From Talinum fruticosum (taxonomy: Eukaryota; Streptophyta; Magnoliopsida; Caryophyllales; Talinaceae): DNA of 64,000 nt. How positions within the stretch are numbered: position 1 is the stretch's first letter; each line of letters begins with the position of its first letter. Positions 33,195 through 43,855 of the stretch are shown here, piece after piece. The translations under genes and the position numbers were made by a program. Location: contig JAITYX010000053.1 of assembly GCA_021018815.1 (NCBI GenBank), positions 3,420,001 through 3,484,000 of the forward strand, in the 5' to 3' direction. The notes below the pieces were generated by a model. It was given only the letters and a program-made list of their open reading frames with translations. It was not told where the DNA came from and searched no databases.

Positions 33195-34310
33195 GTTTCT
33201 ATCTTTCCTTATACTTTGATAAAGGGTAAAATACACTTGCATAACTTGAGATGCCAATACAAATGGATCATACTTTGGGTACTTCTTTGTATGATTGACA
33301 TCCACTAATTTATATTGTTCATGAGTATTAATACCCCTTATAGAATCAAACCATTCACATTTGAACAAAACCGTCTTGTAAGAACGAGAATCGCCAACAT
33401 ACTCTAACTCAATCACCTCTTGAAGAATGCCATAATAATGAATGTCATCAGCCCCTTTCACGAGATACCCCGTAGTTCATACTGCCCTTGTTTTGACCGT
33501 ATTTATGGGTGTGAAAGTTGTAATTATTTATGTAATAATGGCTAAAAATACGCACATCCTTCTTTGGACCAAGTGCCAAACTTTTAATTACTCCATTGTT
33601 CTCGTTCAAATTAAAAACCTACGCCATTAAAGTATAATTTAATGAAAATGGAATGCATAATCAAACCACTACAACACAACATTAATATACTAACCTTGTC
33701 TTGAAACCATTTTGGGAATTCTTTATCAAACTTACTCTGTACTTCATCTTTCTTAACACGTGGATGTAGTGTAATTATTTCATCTTCAAATTGCCTTAGT
33801 TGGGGAAAATGCTTATTATTAGTTCGTTATCATTAAAAGATAATGTATGACAAAATTATTCAAGTTGATAGTCGTACCATTCATAATCCTCTAATATTTC
33901 ACAATTCGAAGAACATATGCATGTGCTGCATCATACTTGCGTTGATTAAGGTATCTCATACGTCCCTCGCTGGGGCATACCCGACATTAAAGGAGAAGAC
34001 ATCTGGAATGTGTTCACCTTGATTCTCCTCTATATGAGGATATACATTTCGCCTAAGATCTCTTGTTTTTGTGTCAACATTTTGCTCAAAGTAAGTGGGA
34101 CAAAAATTTGAAATCTCCTCTATTTGATAGGCATTGCATATGGACTGGTTCAACACGAGCTTTATTGCCGACTTTCTTCTTTGACCTCTTGAAGCTTTCT
34201 TCTTGTTTAGCAAATGGAATAAATTCCTCTTCTATCCTACGAATGAACTCCTTATTCAAGTATTTTCCATCAAACCTTTTATACATCCACTCTCTATTTG
34301 TCTCCATTAC
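33195..34310 (-). pseudogene. CACTA-1 TNP2-type transposase, N-terminal and DUF4218/4216 parts, catalytic core missing
   Basis: Read on minus. 34307 onward gives NREWMYKRFDGKYLNKEFI and EEFIPFAKQEESF, the Transpos_assoc N-terminal signature. This runs straight into a KNKARVE-type sequence and SICNAYQIEEISNFCPTYFE (DUF4218 end), then RRNVYPHIEENQ. After an AT-rich stretch, 33195-33460 gives YYGILQEVIELEYVG, VLFKCEWFDSIRG and YKLVDVNHTKKYPKYDPFVL (DUF4216). The large Transposase_21 DDE domain normally between the first two blocks is absent. The product could not catalyse transposition. Confidence 0.8.
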
Positions 34311-34859
34311 TGCGAGATATATACGATTTTAAAATAGTTAAGTATGTTTATCTTTTAAAATTACCAATCAATCAAACTAACGTAGTGTTTTACATTGTAT
34401 TTTTTTATAATGACAATTGCATGCCCTACATCTTTCTACAGGGATAAGTGGTCATATACCCATTCAAGAATAATATAATATTAGATCGTGCAGCTACGTC
34501 TTTGCATACTTTGACAAAATTTCGGCAAGCATTTCCCTTAGTTCTCCAAGTACGATTTATAAAGATGAGATGAATAATGCCTATGGTAAAACAATTCACC
34601 CGGACATTACGCGCCACATCTTTATAATAGTACCTGAAGAACATATGGAAATTATCGCCTTAAATATGTCAAAGTGTGTGCAAGGATTTAGTAACTACAC
34701 AACCTATACCATATGATTCTTAAACAGTCCGACACGGACAATTCAAAAACTTGTACATAACAAAGTATTATATCAACACCATACACATGAGAATGTGTAT
34801 AACTTGCCGATATACCTTGTTATGTAACAATTTTTGAACGGGTTTTTCTAAGCTTTATG
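34311..34859 (-). other. CACTA-1 upstream part or unknown sequence
   Basis: Lies upstream (minus) of the Transpos_assoc start. A 72-residue minus ORF (34426-34644) has no domain I recognise. No CACTA terminus is visible before the TA repeat, so the 5' end of the transposon is lost. Confidence 0.35.

Positions 34860-34914
<55 letters not shown>
34860..34914. repeat. (TA)n microsatellite
   Basis: About 26 uninterrupted TA units. It marks the junction between CACTA-1 and the truncated LTR of SIRE relative C. Confidence 0.97.
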
Positions 34915-34917
<3 letters not shown>

Positions 34918-36083
34918 CTACTTTCTATATCAGCTTAATGATATTATTTACTTGATCAAGTTTATGTATTCTGATTCTTTATTATTATTATTTACTTGAT
35001 CATTTAAAGGATTGACTCAAGTCGTAATAAATATTAGACTTAGAAAATTCCATTCTTTTAGGTTAAAGATAATTAAGTGCTTAATTACTTTGGATTAATT
35101 ATTATCTTTGCCTAATCTTAGACTAAATTATTTTTATACTTTGAGTACCACTTTGATTTGCTTTTGCAGGTTGATTAAAGTATATTAATATATTTTTGAA
35201 GAGCAAAAAGCAACCGCTTTCTAGTCGTTAAACATCGCAGACGTAAATTAGCCATTTCCGGACATGACTCGAAACCGTGTCGGGCTTGTTTGTTTCCGAA
35301 TTCGATAAACTTCAATGTTGAGTCCAACGGTTGTTTCCACCCTAAAATTTTGTCACAACCAGAGGAATGGACCACTTTTTGAGCCAAGGACCACCACACA
35401 ACGTTCATATTATGATGAATCCTTTTCCGAGTGACTCAAACTAGCTATTACAACGACTATCGAAGCTCACCAGTTCGTAACAAGTCTTAATGGCTAATAT
35501 GCCCTGCTGTGTATGAATAGAAGCCACTCTACAAGACTTGAAGATTGCTGAACACATTACTTAACACTTACTTAGTGCATACTTACTCAATCTTCGACTT
35601 ACAACTCCAATTCCGTAATTCTTACTTTCCGAGTTGTAAAGAGAAAGTCTTGTAATCACTTCTACTCTTTCTACTTTCTTCTAAGTCCCTTGACTGAGCT
35701 GTAAGGGTTAACTCAACTCAGTTATCCATAACTATAAAGGGTATCTAAGTTAGAAAGTACTAGATTGATGAGAGAATTTCGAGTCTAGGAAAACTTGTAA
35801 TTGAATTTTCTAAGGGAGCAATTCTCAGTATAGAGTCGAGTCCTTGTATTTTATGGATTCAAAATAGTGGATTTGACTTGGTGCTTGTATTAGCACAGTT
35901 TGTAGTTTTCTGCCTCAGGAGGGTTTCCACGTATTTTAGTGTTTGACGTTTCGAATTCATTTTAGACTTAGAATTATTTTCTAAGAGTGTTCGTGTAGAA
36001 CTATTTGTAATTTCTCAAAAATCTTCCTTCACCCTATTCACCCCCTTCTAGGGTGACTTAGCTTCTCCAAGAGCAAAGCTTCA
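34915..36083 (+). repeat. 5'-truncated LTR of SIRE relative C (LTR1)
   Basis: From ATTCTACTTTCTATATCAGC it aligns with LTR2 from about 42911 on, so some 255 bp of the LTR start are missing. It shares with the A LTR the region around GATAATTAAG..TTTATACTTTGAG and the end block ACCCTATTCACCCCCTTCTAG. It ends GAGCAAAGCTTCA at 36083. The TATA region is mutated (TATGAATAG). Confidence 0.85.
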
Positions 36084-37695
36084 CCGAGCCTCCAACAGAC
36101 CTAGTTCAAGAATCTGAGCAGCTCAATCAAGACTCATCTCAAGGACCTCAAACCCAAGAAGAATTAAATAAATTTGAACCTAAAAATGCACTAAAAGCCC
36201 TACTTGAACCTGAATGGATAGAGGCCATGTAAGAAGAATTAACTCAATTTGAAAGAAATTAAGTTTGGACTCGACCAAACGACCTTCCGACCACCCAAGT
36301 AATAGGAACCAAATGGGTTTTGAAGAACAAACTGGATAAGGGAAGGTTGGTAGTTAGAAATGAGGCCAGATTAGTTGCTCAGGGATATAACCAAGAAGAA
36401 GGAATTGATTGTGGGGAAACCTTTGCACCTGTTGCTAGGAGTAAGCCAATCAGAATTCTCTTAGCATTTGCATCTAGTATGAACATTAAGCTTTATCAAA
36501 TGGATGTTAAATATGCTTTTCTCAATGGCTATATTCAAGAAGAAGTTTATGTTGAGCAACCCCTTGGATTTAAAAACTCTCAATTTCCAAATCATGTTTT
36601 CAAGTTGCAAAAGGCTTTATAAGGTCTAAAACAAGCTCCTAGAGCTTGGTATGAATGACTTAGAAATTTCTTGGATGAAAATGACTTCAAAAGAGGTCTT
36701 ATTAACAAAACTCTTTTTACAAAAACTAAGGGGAATGATTTTCTTATCATTCGGATCTATGTTGATGATATTATATTTGGAGCTACTAATGAAACTTTAT
36801 GCCAAGAGTTTTCTCGAGTTAATGAGACAACAATTTCAAATGAGTATGATGGGAGAAATTAATTTCTTTCTTGGATTGAAAATCAAGCAAGAAAATGATA
36901 GAATCTATGTCCATCAATCAAAGTACACCGAGTTATTGAAGAAGTACAAGCTTCAAGATGTGAAGCATGCAACAACATATATGAGTAGCAGTACAAACTG
37001 GACTCGGATGAGAAAAGTAAAGTTGTAGATTAGAAACTCTACATAGGTATGATTGGATCTCTACTTTATCTCACATTTAGTAGGCTAGATATCATGTTTA
37101 GTGTTTTCCTCTATGAAAGATTTCAAGCTAATCCTAAGGAATCATATCTCACTGCGGTGAAGAGAATCTTTAAATATCTTACAAGGACTCGGACACTTGG
37201 TCTTTGGTATTTGAAAGACTCATATCCGACCCTCGTTGGATACTCGGATGCTGACTATGTTGGATACAAAGTTGATAGAAAGAGCACATTAGGAGCATGC
37301 CAATTTCTGGGTCAATCACTCATCTCCTGCATTCAAAGAAGCAAAACTCGGTTGCTCTATCAACTATTGAGACCGAGTACATTGCAGCCTAGAGCTTGCT
37401 GTGCTTAGATTCTCTAGATCAAGCAACACTTGAAGGATCTAGGTCTGTCATTCACATCTATCCTAATCAAGTGTGACAATTAAAGTGCAATTAACATCAC
37501 CAAGAATCTAGTTCAACACTAAAAACGAAACATATTGAGGTCGAGTATCATTTTCTAAGAGACCATTATGAGAAAGGTGATATTGAACTTTAGTTTATTC
37601 CTACAAAATTTCAATTAGCTGATATTTTCACTAAACCTCTAAGTGAAGATTAGTTTTTCTTTATTAGGAATAAACTTGGCATGTTAATTACATGA
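36084..37695 (+). pseudogene. SIRE relative C: RT and RNase H remnant
   Basis: RT begins in the linker before the RT domain. [20 protein letters not shown] lies at about 36377-36436, MDVKYAFLNGYIQEEVY near 36500, and YVDD at 36758-36769. RNase H and tether: LGYSDADYVGYKVDRKSTLG-like at 37235-37300 and a C-terminal block near 37615-37655 with ADIFTKPLSED. TAG at 37653 and several frame changes inactivate it. No integrase sequence is present upstream. Confidence 0.85.
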
Positions 37696-37858
37696 TTATG
37701 TGAGTTATTACATGAGTTATTTTACTCGATTGATTGATATATGCTTTGAGTGAACAACAAATGGATCAGCTTGACACAGAATAAAACCGAGCTACGAGTT
37801 ATTAATTTTCTAAGTGTGATATGAGTCACTCACACACATCTTACTAAGTCGGACTCAG

Positions 37859-40040
37859 TGTTAAGTCGTATTTTATACGTATTTTTAGTAGTTATTGAGT
37901 TTATATTATATAGTTTATTTTATCTAATTTATTCTATTTTGTCTATTTATAGGTAATTATCGAATAAAGTGGGGAAGAGAAGAAAAGTCGTTAAAAGTGG
38001 ATTTTTAGCTACCGACAAGCATCCAAGAAAATATATGAAGTCGGTCCATAAATATAATATGTAATAAAATATTTATTTTAGAATATTATATTTTAGGAAA
38101 TCCTAATTGGAATAGAAAAGGAAACTTAGAAGAGAAGAAAGAGAAATAAACCCTAACTCTTTCACCCTATATATACTACTTATTATCATCATAGAGAAGG
38201 ACCTAGCACCCACACATCATCACCACCTCTTACTGCTTGCTGCCGCCTGCACCTACTGCCCAGCCACCACCAGTGCTGCCGCCGCACTCGCTGCCCAGCC
38301 ACCACCCGCCAGCTCGCCGCTGCTGTCCGCTTGCTCCTCGCTGCTGCCGCTGCTGCTTGTTCCTAGCTGCACCTTGCTGCCGCCTGCTTGCTGCTGCTGT
38401 CCGCTGCCAGCCCACACCAACACCACCATCCATCATCATCTTCTTCATCTTCCCGGGTCAAAGAAACTAATATCGGTAGTATAATTTAGTTTTGTAATTT
38501 TTATTAGAAAAGATTGAGTTTTTATTGATAGGTTAATACTAAAGATGCTATTTTTATTTAGTTTACATGTTTTAAATTACATGATGTGTGAGTAGTTTTT
38601 CTTATACTTAGTATAATCTCATTGAAGCCATGTTAAATTATTTATTTTGAAACAAAGTTTTGATTTTTATTGTCCTATTGATTTGATCCATGATTCTATG
38701 ATAATTTGTGTTTAATGTTTATGAATTTATGTCTAATTAATTAGAGTGCACGCTATTTAGTTTTATATAAATTCATATGATAGTTTAGAGGGTTTAAGTA
38801 CGTAATTGCTTGATCTTTTAGACAAAAGTATCACCCTAGTTAATCATGGATGGCTCATACCCATCTCTTTTAATTAGGAAATTATCATAGATCCTTCTTA
38901 AATCAATTTGCTAGTAGATTGGTTATTAGGTGCTAGATGATGTTTTTCTAATACTTAATGCTCTGATTTGATTAAATTCTAGTGCTAGTGCTAGGGTTAT
39001 CAATATTAGTAGGGTTTATATTAGGGCTAGGCCTAAGTAAACTAATAACTAAGGAAAAACGGGAAGATCCGCTAGTGGTTGTCTTCTACAGCTTTAGCTC
39101 ATGGGTAGATCAATTTGTGTGTTAATGATAAATAATAATTTGCATGGTGGATATAGATTATACTAAGTGTTTTTATAAATTTGTTATCTTTGATAATTAT
39201 TTGTTTGCTTTTTAGTTATTTTCTTTAGTTTGTCAATTTTTATTTATAAATATATAGTCTTTTATTATTAATTTCGTTACCCCCCTAAAGATCAGTATTT
39301 TAGGTTAGTTTTAGTAATTTTATTTTAATTTAATTTTGAGTCTTTATATATTTTAATTTTCAGAATTAATTTTCTGTTAGTTTTTATTATTTTTGAGTCA
39401 GTTTGTTAGAAATTAGTTTAAAAATAGTTTCTTTTGTTATTTTTTGTGTTTTATTTTCTTTTAGGGTTTAGATAGAGTCCTAGTTTGCTGTGATTAAATT
39501 TTAGAATTTTTGGAATTAATTTGATATTTTTTCAGATTTAATTCTTGAATTTAATTACTGCAGGTTTTTAATAAAATAAATTCGTAAATTAGATTTTAAA
39601 TTTTTTTTTATATTTTTAGGGTCTGGTTAGGTTTAGAAAATTAGTATTATTATTCTGGGTAATTTTAGTATTTATTTTCGTAATTATTTTAGTGCAGAAT
39701 TTTACTTATTTAATTTTCTGTTTTAGAATTTATTTATTTTCTGCTTTAGTTTTCTGTTTTAATTATTCTAAAAAATATACAAAAATATTTCTGGGTTATT
39801 GTAGTTTTATTATTATGTATAAATTATTTATTTAGTTATTAGATAATTTTCTATGAATTTTAATTATTGATTTTAATTTATATTTTCTATTTTGTTTTTA
39901 AGAGTAGTAAATTTAATTAGATTAAAACTTGCATGTTATTATATCTTTCCTCGTGGATTCGATCCCTACTTGCCCTTGCTATATTGTTTATTATAAGTTT
40001 AAGTAGTGGTTTAATTTGTTGCTGTACGACAAGCTTAACA
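37859..40040. mobile_element. 2182-bp TG..CA insertion, likely a solo LTR of an unrelated retrotransposon
   Basis: Termini TGTTAAG and CTTAACA form a perfect 7-bp inverted repeat. They are flanked by CTCAG (37854-37858) and CTCGG (40041-40045), a 5-bp TSD with one mismatch. SIRE spacer sequence resumes on both sides. Inside are a TATA-like CTATATATAC near 38167, a GC-rich CTGCTGCCGCC patch 38220-38420, then about 1.5 kb of AT-rich DNA, and near the end TTCGATCCCTACTTGC. No coding domain, PBS or second LTR copy is seen. Best reading: solo LTR of a Ty3-type element; a LARD/TRIM-like unit is possible. Confidence 0.75.
38220..38425. repeat. GC-rich CTGCTGCCG trinucleotide patch
   Basis: Imperfect CTG/CCG/GCC repeats in otherwise AT-rich DNA, giving Pro/Ala/Cys-rich or Gly/Gln-rich ORFs on the two strands. 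It lies about 50 bp after the TATA-like box, so it may be in the transcribed part of the LTR. Confidence 0.7.
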
Positions 40041-40282
40041 CTCGGATTACTAGAGAAATGGACATTAAAATTCTGGGATCATCTCTAGATCAATGGAGAA
40101 TCTCGTAAATGTTTTCGAAAATCTTTTCTTCTCTCTCTATCACGCGAATAGTCGGAAGAAATAGCTATTATAAGAAAGCTGCTTCAAAACTAGTCGTTAT
40201 TCGCTGGGAGACTCAATAGTCCGATAACCGTTGCTTGGAGGCCTAAGTAAGAAAGACGGTTGTTCAATGAAAGCATTTATTC

Positions 40283-40290
40283 TATAAATA
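40283..40290 (+). promoter_or_regulatory. Putative internal TATA box upstream of env-position ORF, copy C
   Basis: TATAAATA about 178 bp before ATG 40461, preceded by GATAACCGTTGC and AAGACGGTTG. Same position and context as in A, B and D. Confidence 0.5.
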
Positions 40291-40460
40291 GCACCACTTC
40301 GATTTTATACATTCACTTTGCCTACTTATTTCTCACACTCACGCTCTCTTTACTCTCACACTTAATCTTTCTCGCACTTAAAATTTCTCTCTGTTTCTCA
40401 CTCATTTGTGTTCTTCACTCTCGTTCTTTTTACTCTAAAACTTTCTCCATCTCTTTCAAT

Positions 40461-42196
40461 ATGCCTATGAGAGGTTCAACTATGGAGGGAGATTTGGCCA
40501 CAAAGAAGGCTATAACTAAATCAACTTGATCTAAGGCTGCCCAAGCCAAAGCGAAAGCCCCTACCTCGGACGATTCAAAAGTTTTAGTCGCTTAGCATTT
40601 CTTTTTTGATGACAAATTCTTCACCAAAACTTCTTTTTCTTGGTTGAAATCCACCATCAAAACTGGTGCTTTCAATTACTTGTGCTTTTGTGAGTACATC
40701 TATTTAGAACTCAGTTATCGAGTTCTATGCTCACATGACAACAAGAGATAACGTGATCTCTTTTATCATCCAATGCAAGTTGATTCGTATCAATCTTACT
40801 CTACTTTACAAGCTCTTTGATGTGAAGTGTCTCTTTCTGCACTCTAAGCCTATCCCCTTTAATGAAGTCACGGATAACTTCGTGACAAGTATGCTAAAGA
40901 AATCCCTTCGTCCAAAAAGAACTTTTTGTAACTCGGATGACTTATGAAGCTAGAGTTTTGTGCTTCATTCTAATGAGGACCTTCTTCTCCTACTATCCCT
41001 TAAAAGAGAACCCTATTAGCAAAGTTCTCAAGGTTCTCTTTGACATTCTAGAAGGGTATGAGATTGACCTCTTCCCTTTTATTCCGGAATAGATTGCTTC
41101 TATTCCATCCGACCATAAGAAGATTCCTTATCTCTTTGGAGCTTTTCTTTCAATTGCTTTTACTCGGTTTGAGGTTGAACTTCCTTCGAGCCAAACAAAT
41201 GCCTAGAGCCTACTATTAATTTTGACAGAGGTGAACTCATTGGCCTTGGATATGAAATTCAACCCGGTGTCCGGGTCCATTCCTTAGAATTAGCTCCTCG
41301 TCCTCCTCCACGTCGCTCCGAGACTCGGTCCCGAGGTTCCACTTCTTATTGCTGGACCATGGACTTCTCAACTTGCCCCTTCACTTGATTTACTTCGAAG
41401 GTGGCCACTCGCTTTTCTCGCTGGCTAAAGAGTTGCAAGTAACTCTAGGAGCCTTCCAAGCTTTCATGCCACCGATGACTCGGTTCCAAAGCCAGGCTCA
41501 CTCAAATCGAGCAGAGTTAGGCCATGATTATTGAGCTCAAGGAGGTTATTCAGCAACAACAATAGCAAATCCGTCACCTCCAAGAGAAAAGGTCTAAGGC
41601 AGCAGCGGACTTAGAATCAAGAAGTACAACCTTCGCAGTCCGAGTCTTCCAGCTCATTTTGAGGGTAAGGGTGACAAAGAACCCGAGGTGATCTCCTTAG
41701 ATCACACTCAGCCTACCTCGCAGGAGGCCGGCGATGTAGGTGAGTCTAAGGCCCCTACCTCGGAACCACGACCTACAAGCAATCCGTCACCTCCAAGAGA
41801 GAAGGTCTAAGGTCGTAGAGGATCAAAATCAAGAAGCACAACCTTTAGAGTCTTTCGGTTCTTTTGAGTCCGAGTCTTCCAGTTTATTATGAGGGTAAGG
41901 GCGACAAAGAATCCGAGGTGATCTCCTCAAATCACACTCGATCCGCCTCGGAGGAAGCTGGCAATGTAGGTGAGTCTAAGGCCCCTACCTCGGAACAACG
42001 ACTGAGAACAAGAACTGCTGAGGGCTAAGAAGAAGAAGAAGCAGAGGAATTTCTTTATGTGTCTCGCAGGCATATAATTCCACCGCCCGATCTACCTCTG
42101 TTGATGCCTCCTCGCCAAGCTATCTCTACTCAAGGCTATAGGCGTAGGCGTAACACTCGCTTTTCTACTTCTCGACAAACTGCTCCTCTTCCTTGA
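40461..42196 (+). pseudogene. Env-position ORF of SIRE relative C
   Basis: ATG 40461 opens MPMRGSTMEGDLATKKAITK with an early TGA. Shifted frames continue with a DDKFFTKTSF..FNYLCFCEYIYLEL-like block. The middle holds a duplicated stretch rich in Glu/Ser/Pro, see 41560-42010. The tail near 42140-42196 reads RRRRNTRFSTSRQTAPLP and ends in TGA. N-terminus, core block and basic tail line up with B. Heavily decayed. Confidence 0.7.
41560..42010 (+). repeat. Local tandem duplication inside env-position ORF, copy C
   Basis: AATCCGTCACCTCCAAGAGA, GAATCAAGAAG.ACAACCTT, GAGTCTTCCAG, AGGGTAAGGG.GACAAAGAA and GAGGTGATCTCCT occur twice, about 230 bp apart. This doubles part of the acidic/Ser-rich middle region of the ORF. 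Confidence 0.75.
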
Positions 42197-42642
42197 TTTC
42201 AAATTTATTTTTCTCCAACATCTTTGTATTTAATTGTTCTTTCCTCCCTCTTTTTGTTATTTTTGCTGAAATGCATAGGGGAGAGAAAAGATAAAAAATA
42301 GAGATGTTTAGTTTATGGGAGTTTCTCTTAGTTATTTCTTAGCTTGTTTTTTTATTTATTTTGTTTAAGTTTCTATGTAATCACTTCGAATGTTTAATGA
42401 AGTTTTCTTATTTCTGAGCATATCTATTTTTGAGCATATTTTGTACTTACTTTGATATAATTTTTCACTTTTCGGTGATAAATATGCTCTCTTTACTTCA
42501 AGAAGCATGTTTTGAGTTGTATGTGATCCGAGCTGAGTTAATCAATATCTTTTATTATTTTTCTTGCTCCGATCAACATACAATGAAAATTTAACTCTCT
42601 GAACCGATTAGTTTCTATATTAAGTATGGAATGCCTTTCATC

Positions 42643-42655
42643 AAAAAGGGGAGAT
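42643..42655 (+). other. Polypurine tract of SIRE relative C
   Basis: AAAAAGGGGAGAT immediately before TGAAG of LTR2, identical to copy A. Confidence 0.9.
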
Positions 42656-43855
42656 TGAAGATTCAGGTATAACTCTCTATCTCTCTATAGTTTTGATTCT
42701 AAGTCATTCTAAGTTTTTAAGAAACTCATATCTAAGTTTTCATTATTTTCCGATCCACTCAAAACTCATCTATCAAGTATCTCACTCTTAACCGGGGTTT
42801 CGACTCGCTTATAAATAACTCATAACAATGACATGAGTAAATAATTTCACAAACACTTTATATTCTAAGTACTGATTTGGTGTTCAAACTGAAAATAAAT
42901 TATAACGTTAAATTCTACTTTCTAAGTTAGCTTACTTAATGAAATTATTTACTTGATCAAGTTTATGTATTCTGATTCTTTATTATTATTCACTTGATCA
43001 TTTAAAGGATTAACTCAAGATAGAATTTGAACCTAATGAATATTAGACTTAGAAAATTTCATTCTTTTAGGTTAAAGATAATTAAGTTCTTAATTACTTT
43101 GGATTAATTATTATCTTTGCTTAATCTTGGCCAAAAGTATTTTTATACCTTAAGTACCACTTTGATTTTCTTTTGCACAATGTTCATATTACAACGGATC
43201 CTTTTCCGGGTGAGTCGGACTAGCCGTTACAACGGCTATTGAAGCTCACCAGTCCAGTAACAAGTCTCAACGGGTAATCCGCCCTGCTATGTATAAATAG
43301 AAGACACTCTACAAGACTTGAAGATTTCTTAACACTTACTTAGTGCATACTTACTCAATCTTCAGCTTACAACTCCAATTCTGTAATTCTTACTTTCGAG
43401 TTGTAAAGAGAAAGTCTTGTAATCACTTCTACTTTTTCTACTTTCTTCTAAGTCCCTTGATCGAGCTGTAAGGGTTAACTAATCTTAGTTGTCCCTAATA
43501 GTAAAGGGTATCTAAGTTAGAAAGTAATAGATCGGATAAGAGAATTTCTAAGTTTAGGAAAACTTATAATTGAATTGTCGAAGGGAGCAATTCCGTATAG
43601 AGTCGATCCTTATATTTCATGGATTCAAAATAGTGGATTTGACTTAGTGCTTGGATTATCACTGTCCATGGTTTTCTTCTCGAAGAGGGTTTCCAAGTAT
43701 TTTAGTGTTTGACTTGTTTCTGAATTCATTTTAGACTTAGAATTATTTTCTAAGTCTCGTTCTCTGTAGAACTCGTTTGTAATTTCTCAAAAATCTTCCT
43801 TCACCCTATTCACCCCCTTCTAAGGTGACTTAGCCTCTCCAAGAGCAAACCTTCA
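42656..43855 (+). repeat. LTR2, shared 3' LTR of C and 5' LTR of D
   Basis: Begins TGAAGATTC after the PPT and ends CAAACCTTCA at 43855. 1200 bp; it lacks about 170 bp present in LTR1 (35165-35390). TATAAATAG at 43292-43300. The sequence after it matches what follows LTR1. Confidence 0.88.

Larger units (their letters stand above)
18109..34859 (-). mobile_element. CACTA (En/Spm) transposon CACTA-1, interrupted and internally deleted
   Basis: The left terminus is CACTACAAGTAAAACACC at 18109, followed by about 380 bp of subterminal repeats built on AGCGTCGGA and its complement. Minus-strand gene pieces occur in the expected CACTA order from right to left: Transpos_assoc-like N-terminus (34200-34307), DUF4218-like (33960-34200), DUF4216 (33190-33460), acidic C-terminus (21951-22249), then a Transposase_24-like ORF (19500-20010). 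It is split by the solo LTR 20228-21769 and by SIRE A 22255-33189. The opposite terminus is not seen, and recognisable sequence ends at the TA repeat at 34860. Confidence 0.82.
34915..43855 (+). mobile_element. SIRE relative C: LTR - RT/RNase H - env-position ORF - LTR, PBS and gag absent
   Basis: LTR1 is followed directly by sequence coding EPPTDLVQESEQ (36088 on), which belongs just before RT. PBS, gag, protease and integrase are all missing. The internal region runs to PPT 42643-42655 and LTR2 42656-43855. A 2182-bp TG..CA insertion sits at 37859-40040. The same LTR-to-RT joint recurs at 43855/43856 in copy D. Older than A and B, judging by LTR divergence and stop density. Confidence 0.82.

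Noticed and set aside
38230..38470. Overlapping Pro/Cys-rich and Gly/Gln-rich ORFs
   Set aside because: Low-complexity CTG/CCG trinucleotide patch inside the TG..CA insertion; no domain, no partner exon.
39950..39985. tRNA-like TTCGATCCC box
   Set aside because: No matching A box or cloverleaf arms nearby; it sits near the end of the TG..CA insertion.
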